From: Jeotgalibacillus terrae | GTDB taxonomy: Bacteria > Bacillota > Bacilli > Bacillales > Jeotgalibacillaceae | Length of the DNA: 64,000 bases | Assembly: GCF_016908195.1 (NCBI RefSeq) | Contig: NZ_JAFBDK010000007.1 | Coordinates: forward strand, 124,001-188,000 | Reading direction: 5' to 3' | Shown: in pieces, positions 45,040 to 53,010 of the stretch | Layout: each line of letters opens with the position of its first letter | Numbering within the stretch: position 1 is the first letter of the stretch | Translations under genes and position numbers: made by a program | Notes under the pieces: model-generated | The model's database searches: none | Told to the model about the DNA's origin: nothing | Seen by the model: only the letters and a program-made list of their open reading frames with translations

Positions 45040-46305
45040 TTATGATTTACCACTCAATAATGCAATAGTTTTTTCCCATGTTTCCTGAATAAAATGCTGG
45101 TATGGCGTCTCCGGCAAATCAGCTACAGCAGCCATTGCTTTTTCTGCAGATACAAGTGCTGCTTCCGGGTCACCTTTTTCAATCAGACAGAGCGCCAGAT
45201 AAGAATCTGCTGTCGCCATCATAGACAAATCGAATGGATGGGAGGCAAATCCTGTATCTTTAAACTGTATTAGTTCTTCATACGCTTCTTCGTATTTCCC
45301 AAGTCCATAAAGCGCACTTCCGCATTCCAAATGAAAATATCCACCGTCTTCTGTTGCACCGAACTGCTCAGCCCTTCTAAGCTCCTCAGTCATTTCCAGA
45401 GCTTCTTCATGTTGTTTTAAATAGAAGTTTTTATAATGAATTTCGATAAATATACTGCTGTATAGACCGTCGTGGTGCTCTGTAAACTCAGCAAACTGCC
45501 TAGATTTCTTAAGCGTATACTGTCTTTTTTCTTCATCACCGTTTAGTAATGCATGAAAAGCAGCCAGACGGTATATATCATCCATCAGGTAATAAATATT
45601 CTTCCTTTTTGAAAAAGAAATGATCTCTTCAAGCAGGTTTTCTGCTTCTGTATATTTCCCGACTGCAGACAAAAGTGCCGCTTCTAAGTGATCTGACTCA
45701 ATTTGGACAAGAGGATCAGCAAGCAGTTCCTTTTTTTCATATTCGTGTTTATATTTTCTCAACTGCTCAAGTGCATATTCATATTTACGTTCTCTGAAAT
45801 GCTCCATCACAATTCTGAGCTGCACTTTATAGACACTGTGATTAAGTCCGAGTGCCTGGTAATCATTCATGGCAATCTGCAGGTATGCCATTCCCTTTTC
45901 GATCTGCCTTCTGTTTTGATAGATTCTTCCCGCAAGCTCATGTACCCTTGCTGTCTCGTAAGTTTTTGGAAGCTCTTTGTTCACGATGTCTTCCAGCTCT
46001 TTTTGAATCTCTTTCAATAGATGCTCATATTCCTCTAACGAAATGGCATTGTAAGCCTTGCGTATTTCCTCTTCGATTTCTACAAGCTTCTTCTTCATCT
46101 CTTCGCTTGATTCTTCAGTCAGCAACACCTGTACATTCACACCAAGCTGCTGTGCAATATGCTGAAGGCTTTCCATCGACGGATTGGACCGTCCATTTTC
46201 AATCAGACTCAGCATACCTTTAGACATTGCATTTCCCGCAACGTCCACAAGGGTCAATTTCTTTTCTTTTCTTAATTTTCGTATGCGTTCACCCAGGCTG
46301 CTCAT
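45040..46305 (-). CDS. XRE-type HTH regulator with TPR domain
   Basis: A 421-residue protein: HTH_3 at about 4-58 (LGERIRKLRKEKKLTLVDVAG, then KGMLSLIENGRSNPSMESL) and a helical TPR array over the rest, the layout of peptide- or ligand-sensing RRNPP-like regulators. ATG 46305 is nine bases after AGAGG; the ATG at 46314 touches it. It is divergent from an MFS exporter gene and two identical palindromes lie between them, so it probably represses both and responds to an MFS substrate or peptide. Confidence 0.85.
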   Translation of the reverse strand: MSSLGERIRKLRKEKKLTLVDVAGNAMSKGMLSLIENGRSNPSMESLQHIAQQLGVNVQVLLTEESSEEMKKKLVEIEEEIRKAYNAISLEEYEHLLKEIQKELEDIVNKELPKTYETARVHELAGRIYQNRRQIEKGMAYLQIAMNDYQALGLNHSVYKVQLRIVMEHFRERKYEYALEQLRKYKHEYEKKELLADPLVQIESDHLEAALLSAVGKYTEAENLLEEIISFSKRKNIYYLMDDIYRLAAFHALLNGDEEKRQYTLKKSRQFAEFTEHHDGLYSSIFIEIHYKNFYLKQHEEALEMTEELRRAEQFGATEDGGYFHLECGSALYGLGKYEEAYEELIQFKDTGFASHPFDLSMMATADSYLALCLIEKGDPEAALVSAEKAMAAVADLPETPYQHFIQETWEKTIALLSGKS

Positions 46306-46332
46306 ATGATTCATCCTCTGTCATGTTCTTTT

Positions 46333-46349
46333 GTTTAATTATATTAAAC
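46333..46349. promoter_or_regulatory. operator 1, GTTTAATTATATTAAAC
   Basis: A 17-bp palindrome, identical to operator 2 apart from the centre base. A TATAAT-like box of the regulator gene lies inside it on the minus strand, so binding would be autoregulatory. Confidence 0.75.
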
Positions 46350-46356
46350 TTTTCTG

Positions 46357-46385
46357 TTGATTACCAGAAAAAAGCATGTTATGAT
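46357..46385 (+). promoter_or_regulatory. promoter of the MFS exporter gene
   Basis: TTGATT (46357-46362) and TATGAT (46380-46385) with 17-base spacing, placed between the two operators. Confidence 0.7.
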
Positions 46386-46387
46386 TT

Positions 46388-46404
46388 GTTTAATTAAATT
46401 AAAC
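46388..46404. promoter_or_regulatory. operator 2, GTTTAATTAAATTAAAC
   Basis: The second palindrome starts 55 bases after operator 1, covers the expected transcription start of the MFS gene and is followed by ACTTTT as in operator 1. Confidence 0.75.
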
Positions 46405-46424
46405 TTTTGAAAAGAGGGGTTTAT

Positions 46425-47723
46425 ATGACTGATCAGCAGCGTCTTCAAAAAGCAACCCGTAATATGTTTTTCTTTACCGGAGGCGAATTCATCGGTACCA
46501 TCGGCGCACAGATTTATCTATTTGGTATCAGCTTTTTCGTTTTGACATTAACTGGTTCAGCTTCAAGTTTCGCTTTGACAATCTTATGTTCAATGGTGCC
46601 AAGAATCATTTTAGCTCCGATCGCCGGGCACGTGTTGGACCGGCTGCCAAGAAAACAAGTTGTCATCGTATCGCATGCGCTGATGACTGTGATGATGCTG
46701 TCTGTATTCTTCTATACGATGTTCTTTGGGCTCAATCTGCCGGTTATTTATATCACAGCCGCTTTACTGGCAGCGTTCTCCACGTTTGCAGGACTCGGCC
46801 TGACTGCATCGATTTCAAACTTTGTTGATGAAGCCCGGATTCAGCGTGCCATATCACTGACGCAATCCTCGACCTCACTTGCCGCTATTTTAGGTCCTGT
46901 CCTTGGCGGTCTGATGTATGGATTTCTGTCAATAGAGGCTTTCTTTCTAATTCATGCCCTTGCCTATGCCACTGCCTTGATCTGCGAAATTAACATTGAC
47001 TTTTCACTTTATAAAAGGCAATCCACTGATGATCCTGGTCAAAAAGATGAACCGTTGATCGCCAGCCTCAAAGCAGGAGCCTCTTATGTAAAAGAACATC
47101 GTGTTCTGCTGCCAATTATGCTTGTCGCACTTTGGGTAAATTTCTTCTTTATGGGTTCTGTGGTTGGCTTACCATATATTACGATTGAAGTACTTGGTGC
47201 CACATCGGATCAGTTCGGATTAATAGAAGCAATGTTCGGGGTTGGTACACTGGTGCTCTCTATCTACATTTCCACCCGGAAAGATTTCAAAAAACCGATC
47301 CGCACAATGCGATTTGGTATGCTGAGTATCGGATTACTATTTGCGATGCTTGCACTCCCGCTCATCATACCAATGGGGTCTCCCGGGTTTATTATCTTTT
47401 ATATGATACTCGGCTTTGCGTTCGGCGGGACAATGATGATTATTAATACACCGATTTTGGTATTGATGCAAAAAACGACGCCTGAGCATTACCGGGGCAG
47501 AGTTTTTGGCCTGCTTGAAATGGTTGCTTCAGGTATCTCACCGATCGGCCTTGTACTGTTTGGGTTTTTGTACGATGTTGCTTCACCTTCCCTGATTATT
47601 TTGATTACTGCCGTATTGCTGGCTGCGGTGACAGTGATTGGTCTCAGACCATCGAAAGTGGATGATGAGGTTGCGGCTGATGAAATATTAGAGGAAAACG
47701 CTGTTGCCACACAGGCTCAATGA
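46425..47723 (+). CDS. MFS transporter, probable drug exporter
   Basis: A 432-residue protein with twelve predicted helices and the motif A-like loop GHVLDRLPRKQVV after helix 2. PEHYRGRVFGLLEMV in the second half is typical of MFS_3-type macrolide/enterobactin-like exporters. The true ATG 46425 follows AGAGGGG; a TTG at 46407 precedes that site and is rejected. Likely controlled by the divergent TPR-HTH regulator through the twin palindromes. Confidence 0.88.
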   Translation: MTDQQRLQKATRNMFFFTGGEFIGTIGAQIYLFGISFFVLTLTGSASSFALTILCSMVPRIILAPIAGHVLDRLPRKQVVIVSHALMTVMMLSVFFYTMFFGLNLPVIYITAALLAAFSTFAGLGLTASISNFVDEARIQRAISLTQSSTSLAAILGPVLGGLMYGFLSIEAFFLIHALAYATALICEINIDFSLYKRQSTDDPGQKDEPLIASLKAGASYVKEHRVLLPIMLVALWVNFFFMGSVVGLPYITIEVLGATSDQFGLIEAMFGVGTLVLSIYISTRKDFKKPIRTMRFGMLSIGLLFAMLALPLIIPMGSPGFIIFYMILGFAFGGTMMIINTPILVLMQKTTPEHYRGRVFGLLEMVASGISPIGLVLFGFLYDVASPSLIILITAVLLAAVTVIGLRPSKVDDEVAADEILEENAVATQAQ

Positions 47724-47728
47724 CCATG

Positions 47729-47760
47729 AAAAAGGCCCGGACAATGTCCGGACCTTTTTT
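47729..47760 (+). terminator. terminator of the MFS gene
   Basis: AAGG-c-CCGGAC pairs with GTCCGG-a-CCTT around AAT, followed by a T-run. Confidence 0.88.
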
Positions 47761-47791
47761 CTATAAACAGCTCACTGCACTCCAGATAAGA

Positions 47792-49003
47792 TCAATCTCT
47801 CCCAGGATCCACGATTGCCGCTTCTTCAGGGTTGTGTTCACCGTGCAGCATTTCACAAAGCATTTTGGCACCAAGCTTGCTGTAGACGGTACCATTACCG
47901 CCGAATCCAAGGCAGTAATAGATGCCTTCCTGCTCAGGGTCTTTTCCGATGAATGGCAAACCATCCTCTGATTCACCAAAAGCAGCAGACCATGTATATT
48001 CAGCGTGAATATCAAGGTCCGGAAAATGTTCTTTGATGCGCTCAACCAGTCTGGCACCGCGGTCATGCAGCTTTTCATCGCTAACATTTGCATCCATCTT
48101 ATCTTCATCAAGCCCGCCGGCAATAATTCTTCCCTCTTCAGTCGTTCTCATATAAAAGTAAGGACGCTTCGTTTCCCAGATCAACGCGCGGTAAATCCAT
48201 GATTCCAGATCCTCAACCTGATTCGTTGCGATCGCATAAGTGCGGTTGAGTTCGCCCCCAAACCGGTCTGCCAGAGATTTTGCTTCATAACCCGTGCAGT
48301 AAATAATATGGTCTGCGGTTATTTTTCCATTTGCAGTTTCAACGGTGAATTTACCGTCCTCATTTCTTTGTGGATGATCAAAGGAGGTATTTTCGTAAAT
48401 CTGTACCCCTCTCGTTTCAGCACTTTCAAACAGTGATCTGATCAGACGAAATGGATTTACTTCCGCATCACCATGCGTCATCAGTGCTGCCGGCTTTCTG
48501 AAACCATACAGCTCTTCAATTTTATCAGCGTCAAAATACTCCACTTCAAACCCATGCTCCGTCAATGCTTCATATTCTTTCTTCAGCTTCTCAATGTCGG
48601 ATTCATCTGACGCATAATAAAGGCTCGGGCGTCTGACAAAGTCCACTTTCCCGGGCAGCGTGCCTGCTACTTTCTGTAATTCCTCCACTGCTTCAAGGCA
48701 CAGCTTATAAAATGTTACAGCTTTTTCCTCACCGATCTGTTCGATGAACTCATGCAGCATTTTATCGTTGGAATACTGGAGCAGTCCGGTATTGGCTGAC
48801 GAACTGCCTTCACCCACGCGTCTTTTATCTACGACTGCCACAGACATCCTTGTATGTGATAACTCCTCTGCACAGAGCGCACCGGCCATTCCTCCGCCTA
48901 CAATCAAAACATCGCAGTGTACGTCTTTATTTAATTCCGGAAATTCTACATCTCTTTCTGCAGTTTCCGGCCAGTATAGTTGTCCATTATGTAATTCACT
49001 CAT
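47792..49003 (-). CDS. FAD-dependent oxidoreductase (DAO family, OrdL-like)
   Basis: A 403-residue flavoprotein with the FAD Rossmann motif DVLIVGGGMAGALCAEEL near residue 31 and the C-terminal FAD loop YYCLGFGGNGTVYS. GLDEDKMDAN and WSAAFGESEDGLPFIG are typical of glycine oxidase/gamma-glutamylputrescine oxidase-like DAO proteins. Substrate unknown, probably an amine or amino acid. No Rieske domain is present. Single gene. Confidence 0.87.
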   Translation of the reverse strand: MSELHNGQLYWPETAERDVEFPELNKDVHCDVLIVGGGMAGALCAEELSHTRMSVAVVDKRRVGEGSSSANTGLLQYSNDKMLHEFIEQIGEEKAVTFYKLCLEAVEELQKVAGTLPGKVDFVRRPSLYYASDESDIEKLKKEYEALTEHGFEVEYFDADKIEELYGFRKPAALMTHGDAEVNPFRLIRSLFESAETRGVQIYENTSFDHPQRNEDGKFTVETANGKITADHIIYCTGYEAKSLADRFGGELNRTYAIATNQVEDLESWIYRALIWETKRPYFYMRTTEEGRIIAGGLDEDKMDANVSDEKLHDRGARLVERIKEHFPDLDIHAEYTWSAAFGESEDGLPFIGKDPEQEGIYYCLGFGGNGTVYSKLGAKMLCEMLHGEHNPEEAAIVDPGRD

Positions 49004-49063
49004 GTCCTGCACTTCCTCTCTGTCTGTATTTATTCCCCGTTACTCCACACTGCAAAACCGGAT

Positions 49064-49093
49064 GAAAAAAATAAGCACAGCACTGTGCTTATT
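49064..49093 (-). terminator. terminator overlapping the end of the GGDEF gene
   Basis: Minus-strand AATAAGCACAG pairs with CTGTGCTTATT around TG and is followed by TTTTT; the stop codon of the gene is part of the first arm. Confidence 0.85.
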
Positions 49094-50726
49094 CCCCCGG
49101 GAGTTTGAACATATTTTTTCCATTATCCTTGGCACTGTATAACGCCTCATCAGCTTCCTTGATCAGTTCACGTTTATTTTTTCCATGAAGCGGATAAATC
49201 GATATCCCGATACTTGATGTCACATCAAGTTCCTGACCGCTGATCCTGTATGGCTTTCTGAGTGAATTAAGGACTTGTTCAGCTTTTTGAACAGCACCAT
49301 CTTCACACGCACCCGGTAGCAGAACAAGGAATTCATCCCCGCCTAGACGCGCAACCATTTCTTCGTCTGAAAGTTCATGGCGGATACGGTTTGCAAAAAG
49401 CTTCAGCAGGTCATCCCCTGCATCATGACCAAGCGTATCGTTAATTTCTTTGAAGTGATCCATATCAATGTAAAGTAAAGCAAACTTTGTTTGATTTTTC
49501 TTTGCAGCAGTAATTGTGTCATCAATTTTTTCTGTAATATAGCGGCGGTTTGGCAGTCCTGTCAAACTGTCGCTAAACGCCATTTTCTTAAGCGCCCGCT
49601 GCGCACGGTTACGAAGCGTCACATCCTGACCAACTTCATAGATGCCGATTGTTTCACCATTTACGCTGATTGGCAGTGTTTTTATTTTCAGCTCAACTTT
49701 TTTACCTGTTTTATGGGTCAGGCTCGCAGTGTATTCGACTGATTCACCACCCAGCGTTTTTTTTAGAGCGTCCTCGTAATTTATTTGGGAATCTGTATGA
49801 TTTGAGAGAAGATGATCCTCCATGTTCAGGATCTCCTCTCTTGTAAACCCAAGTATATCTAACGCAGCCGCATTCACGTCTTCCACCTGACCATGAGAAT
49901 TAATTGCCCAGATGATATCGGGGTTTGCGTCAAACAAAGACTTAAATCGTTCCTCGCGCTCTTTTGCCTGTCTTTCAGCTTTTTTCAGCTGAGTCACTTC
50001 TTTATACATGACAATTGCGTAAGCTCTGCCATTCAGCTGAACAGGTCTGTATGAAGCCAGCACTTCGATGATGCGGCTATCCTTACACATCCGCTGACGT
50101 TCCATATTTTCAAATGAAGAACCGCCAAATAATTTTGATAAGAAGGCATCATGTTTTTCCTGATTATGTGCAGTGAAAAATGGTGGAATCAATACACCTT
50201 GCACTTCTTCTTCACGATAACCAAGCATGTCTTCAAAAGCACGGTTCACACGGTAAATCGATCCGTCTTCATTCATGAAAAAAATGGCATCAGAAGCATG
50301 ATCCCATACAAGCCCAAGCTCCGCTGAAGTTTTTGCAAGATCCGATTCAAGTGCTTTCCGCTCTGTGATATCTCTTGTAATTGAAAGTATATGCGTGACC
50401 TCGTCATCAGCATTAATAATAGGATTCAATGTCGTTTCTCCAATCCAGCCATCTTCACCGGTCAGCTCAAAATGAGTATGATTTTTAGTTGTAAGTACTT
50501 TAATGTACTGGTTTTTTATATAGTCAGCCCTGCCCTGGGGATAGATATCTTCAAAGCCCTTACCAAGTATAGTTTCATTCAGACCAAGAACCTGTTTACC
50601 CTGTTCATTAATAAACTCATAAATGAATTCAGGTCCCGGCAGTACTTCAAGAATAAATACAATGTCAGATATCCTGTCCATCATCGTGATAAAGGGGTGT
50701 ATGCTGTCTTCATATTTTTGTTTCAT
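49089..50726 (-). CDS. diguanylate cyclase with PAS domains
   Basis: A 545-residue soluble protein with about three PAS domains (roughly 15-125, 135-250 and 265-380) and a C-terminal GGDEF domain. FSDSLTGLPNRRYI and RLGGDEFLVLLP show an intact active site for making c-di-GMP from two GTP. The RxxD inhibitory site normally five residues before GGDEF is absent. No membrane helix, so the PAS domains sense an internal signal. GGAGG precedes ATG 50726. The c-di-GMP link to the Pel-type operon at 56-64 kb is notable, since Pel synthesis is c-di-GMP-dependent through PelD. Confidence 0.93.
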   Translation of the reverse strand: MKQKYEDSIHPFITMMDRISDIVFILEVLPGPEFIYEFINEQGKQVLGLNETILGKGFEDIYPQGRADYIKNQYIKVLTTKNHTHFELTGEDGWIGETTLNPIINADDEVTHILSITRDITERKALESDLAKTSAELGLVWDHASDAIFFMNEDGSIYRVNRAFEDMLGYREEEVQGVLIPPFFTAHNQEKHDAFLSKLFGGSSFENMERQRMCKDSRIIEVLASYRPVQLNGRAYAIVMYKEVTQLKKAERQAKEREERFKSLFDANPDIIWAINSHGQVEDVNAAALDILGFTREEILNMEDHLLSNHTDSQINYEDALKKTLGGESVEYTASLTHKTGKKVELKIKTLPISVNGETIGIYEVGQDVTLRNRAQRALKKMAFSDSLTGLPNRRYITEKIDDTITAAKKNQTKFALLYIDMDHFKEINDTLGHDAGDDLLKLFANRIRHELSDEEMVARLGGDEFLVLLPGACEDGAVQKAEQVLNSLRKPYRISGQELDVTSSIGISIYPLHGKNKRELIKEADEALYSAKDNGKNMFKLPGE

Positions 50727-50900
50727 TCCAGTAACCTCCGCTCATCTGACATAGTACTTTTATCATACCACCCTTTCACGGAAGTTAAGCATGCCGATAT
50801 GCTCAAATCTCATATATAAAGGGAAAGTTGGTATTTTAACTTTTTATAAATGATGAACACTTACGCAATGCTTTTTAATCCAATAGTTCTGTTAAATTTG

Positions 50901-51034
50901 GCTGTTGATTTCCGCTCCAGGGGACCGCTTTCCGCAGGGCGTGCGGTAAGCCTCCTCGCCGCTTCGCGTCTGCGGGGTCTCACCTGTCACGCTTCTCCTG
51001 CTGGTAGTCGTCCCCTTCCGCTACAATCAACAGC
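50901..51034. repeat. structured element, copy E6
   Basis: The ends GCTGTTGATT and AATCAACAGC are perfect complements; compared with E5 both arms changed together (A to G and T to C). Family words follow: TTTCCGCTCCAGG, GCTTTCCGCAGGGCG, AAGCCTCCTCG, TGCGGGGTCTCACCTG, TTCTCCTGCTGG. Outer flanks extend the pairing (AGTTC with GAACT). The gap 50727-50900 shows nothing else. Confidence 0.88.
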
Positions 51035-51074
51035 TGTGCTAAAACAACATTGAACTTTAACACAGCCAATCCAA

Positions 51075-51106
51075 TAAAAAGACGCCCCGGAGTCAGGGCG
51101 CCTTTT
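51075..51106 (-). terminator. terminator of aceA
   Basis: Minus-strand AAAAGGCGCCCT pairs with CGGGGCGTCTTTT (one mismatch, one wobble) around GACTC and ends in a T-run. Confidence 0.85.
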
Positions 51107-51125
51107 ACTAGTTCTTTCGCATGCT

Positions 51126-52412
51126 CTATGCCTTTTGGAATTGCTCAGCCTCTGTCGACCCTGACAGGGCAGTTGTAGAAGAAGTACCGCCTGAGATGAC
51201 CATAGACACCTCATCAAAGTATCCTGTACCAACTTCACGCTGGTGGCGTGTAGCGGTATAGCCGTTCTCTTCTGCATCAAACTCTGCCTGCTGCAGTTCG
51301 GAGTAAGCACCCATGCCGCGTGCTTTATAGCCGCGTGCCAGTTCAAACATACCGTAGTTCAGTGAATGGAAGCCTGCAAGTGTAACGAACTGGAACTTAT
51401 ACCCCATCTTGCCAAGCTCCTGCTGGAACGTTTCAATCGTTTCATCATCCAGCTTCTTTTTCCAATTAAATGATGGTGAGCAGTTATAAGCAAGCAGTTT
51501 GCCCGGGAACTTCTCATGAATCGCTTCAGCAAAGCGGCGTGCTTCATCAAGATTCGGTTCAGACGTCTCACACCAGATCAGGTCTGCGTAAGGTGCGTAT
51601 GCAAGCCCTCTTGCAATGGCCTGATCAAGTCCATCGTTTGTTCGGAAGAACCCTTCAGGTGTGCGTTCTCCAGTGATAAATGCATGATCATATGGATCAA
51701 CATCACTTGTAATCAGATTGGCTGCGTTTGCATCTGTGCGGGCGATGATCACAGTCGGGACACCCATCACATCAGCTGCAAGCCTTGCAGAAATCAGGTT
51801 TTTCACTGCTGTCTGCGTAGGCAGCAGTACTTTTCCGCCAAGGTGACCGCATTTCTTTTCAGAAGAAAGCTGGTCTTCTAAGTGGACTCCGCCTGCACCA
51901 GCTTCAATCATTGCTTTTGTCAGTTCAAATACGTTCAGGTTACCCCCAAAACCAGCTTCCATATCTGCTACGATTGGGGCGAACCAATATGTATCGCCCT
52001 TTCCTTCAGCCTGCTGGATCTGATCTGCACGCTGAAGCGTCTGGTTAATTCTTTTTACGACCTGCGGCACGCTGTTGGCCGGGTATAAACTCTGGTCAGG
52101 ATACATATGTCCTGAAAGGTTTGCATCTGCTGCAACCTGCCAGCCGCTCAGATATATGGCTTTCAGTCCGGCTTTCACCTGCTGCATTGCCTGGTTTCCT
52201 GTCAGTGCACCAAGTGCGTTAATGTAATCCTCTTCATGCATCAGCTTCCAAAGTCTTTCAGCACCCATTCTTGCAAGTGTCTGTTCTATGACAACTGACC
52301 CTCTCAACTTGATTACATCCTCCGGAGAGTAAGGGCGCTGAACCCCTTCCCAGCGCTCTCCCTGCCAGTTTTGCTGAAGTTCCTCAACCTGCTGATTTGC
52401 GTTTGTCATCAT
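51126..52412 (-). CDS. aceA: isocitrate lyase
   Basis: AceA splits isocitrate to succinate and glyoxylate, the first step of the glyoxylate shunt. The ~428-residue length fits the short bacterial form. The catalytic signature KKCGH is in [12 protein letters not shown], and [29 protein letters not shown] and [13 protein letters not shown] are family-typical. The ATG at 52412 is six bases after AAGGGG; an ATG at 52418 touches the site and another lies at 52409. A TGTTATATAACA palindrome lies 44 bases upstream. Confidence 0.97.
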   Translation of the reverse strand: MMTNANQQVEELQQNWQGERWEGVQRPYSPEDVIKLRGSVVIEQTLARMGAERLWKLMHEEDYINALGALTGNQAMQQVKAGLKAIYLSGWQVAADANLSGHMYPDQSLYPANSVPQVVKRINQTLQRADQIQQAEGKGDTYWFAPIVADMEAGFGGNLNVFELTKAMIEAGAGGVHLEDQLSSEKKCGHLGGKVLLPTQTAVKNLISARLAADVMGVPTVIIARTDANAANLITSDVDPYDHAFITGERTPEGFFRTNDGLDQAIARGLAYAPYADLIWCETSEPNLDEARRFAEAIHEKFPGKLLAYNCSPSFNWKKKLDDETIETFQQELGKMGYKFQFVTLAGFHSLNYGMFELARGYKARGMGAYSELQQAEFDAEENGYTATRHQREVGTGYFDEVSMVISGGTSSTTALSGSTEAEQFQKA

Positions 52413-52455
52413 ATCCATCCCCTTTTGTATTATTACAATTCATTTATTTTATATT

Positions 52456-52467
52456 TGTTATATAACA
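52456..52467. promoter_or_regulatory. operator palindrome TGTTATATAACA upstream of aceA
   Basis: A perfect 12-bp palindrome in the 70-base gap between the small zinc-ribbon gene and aceA; the same word precedes malate synthase at 55187. Confidence 0.7.
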
Positions 52468-52483
52468 CAGTTCTCAAAAAAAT

Positions 52484-52783
52484 TTAGTCAACGTCTGAAC
52501 AGCATTCAATTGCATCCTTGAAAGTATCGTATTCCATCCCGCATGCTCTGCAATGGTTCAATTCAATCGGCTCCTCAGGCTTTCTGAATACAACAACGTC
52601 TGAGATCTGTTCCGGTACAATTTCAATTTCGCCTGTCGGATGATGGTGAAGGCGGTGCGCTTCATTACCATAAACGAAGAGTGTACTATCCATCTCCCGG
52701 TTTGTTTTGCCATTCATCAGCTGCTGGGTTACCCACTTTTCAATCAGTTCCTGGTTGGTCGTACCTGTCATCTGTGTTTGCAT
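52484..52783 (-). CDS. small zinc-ribbon-like protein of the glyoxylate shunt locus, unknown
   Basis: A 99-residue protein between aceB and aceA that I do not recognise. The N-terminal half is helical and Gln/Asn-rich, then comes EAHRLHHHPTGEIEIVP, and the C-terminus has NHCRACGMEYDTFKDAIECC, whose CxxC and CC could bind zinc. GGAGGG precedes the ATG. Like aceA and malate synthase it has the TGTTATATAACA-type sites upstream, so it belongs to the same regulon. Confidence 0.7.
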   Translation of the reverse strand: MQTQMTGTTNQELIEKWVTQQLMNGKTNREMDSTLFVYGNEAHRLHHHPTGEIEIVPEQISDVVVFRKPEEPIELNHCRACGMEYDTFKDAIECCSDVD

Positions 52784-52825
52784 TTGTCATCCCTCCAAAT
52801 GGATTTGATTTCCTTTGATTGATAT

Positions 52826-52868
52826 TAATATATAACAGTATATTTTATTTTGCAACTGTTTTATAACA
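52826..52868. promoter_or_regulatory. pair of operator-like palindromes upstream of the zinc-ribbon gene
   Basis: TGTTTTATAACA at 52857-52868 (one mismatch to TGTTATATAACA) and TAATATATAACA at 52826-52837 (two mismatches), 31 bases apart, about three helical turns. Confidence 0.55.
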
Positions 52869-53010
52869 TAAAATTTAAATTTTTTAAAAAATGGTATTTC
52901 CGCCTGTTTTGCCGGGTGCGTTGTAGTGTCCTTGCATCTTGCTGCAGTATCCCATTATCCGATTGTGGTGTGATAGAGGGACATATCACTGCCCCCGTCA
53001 CACCAACAGT

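Noticed and set aside
52970-53010. Terminator after malate synthase (GGTGTGA/TCACACC)
   Set aside because: Stem arms are short with a long loop and no T-run follows; evidence too weak to list.
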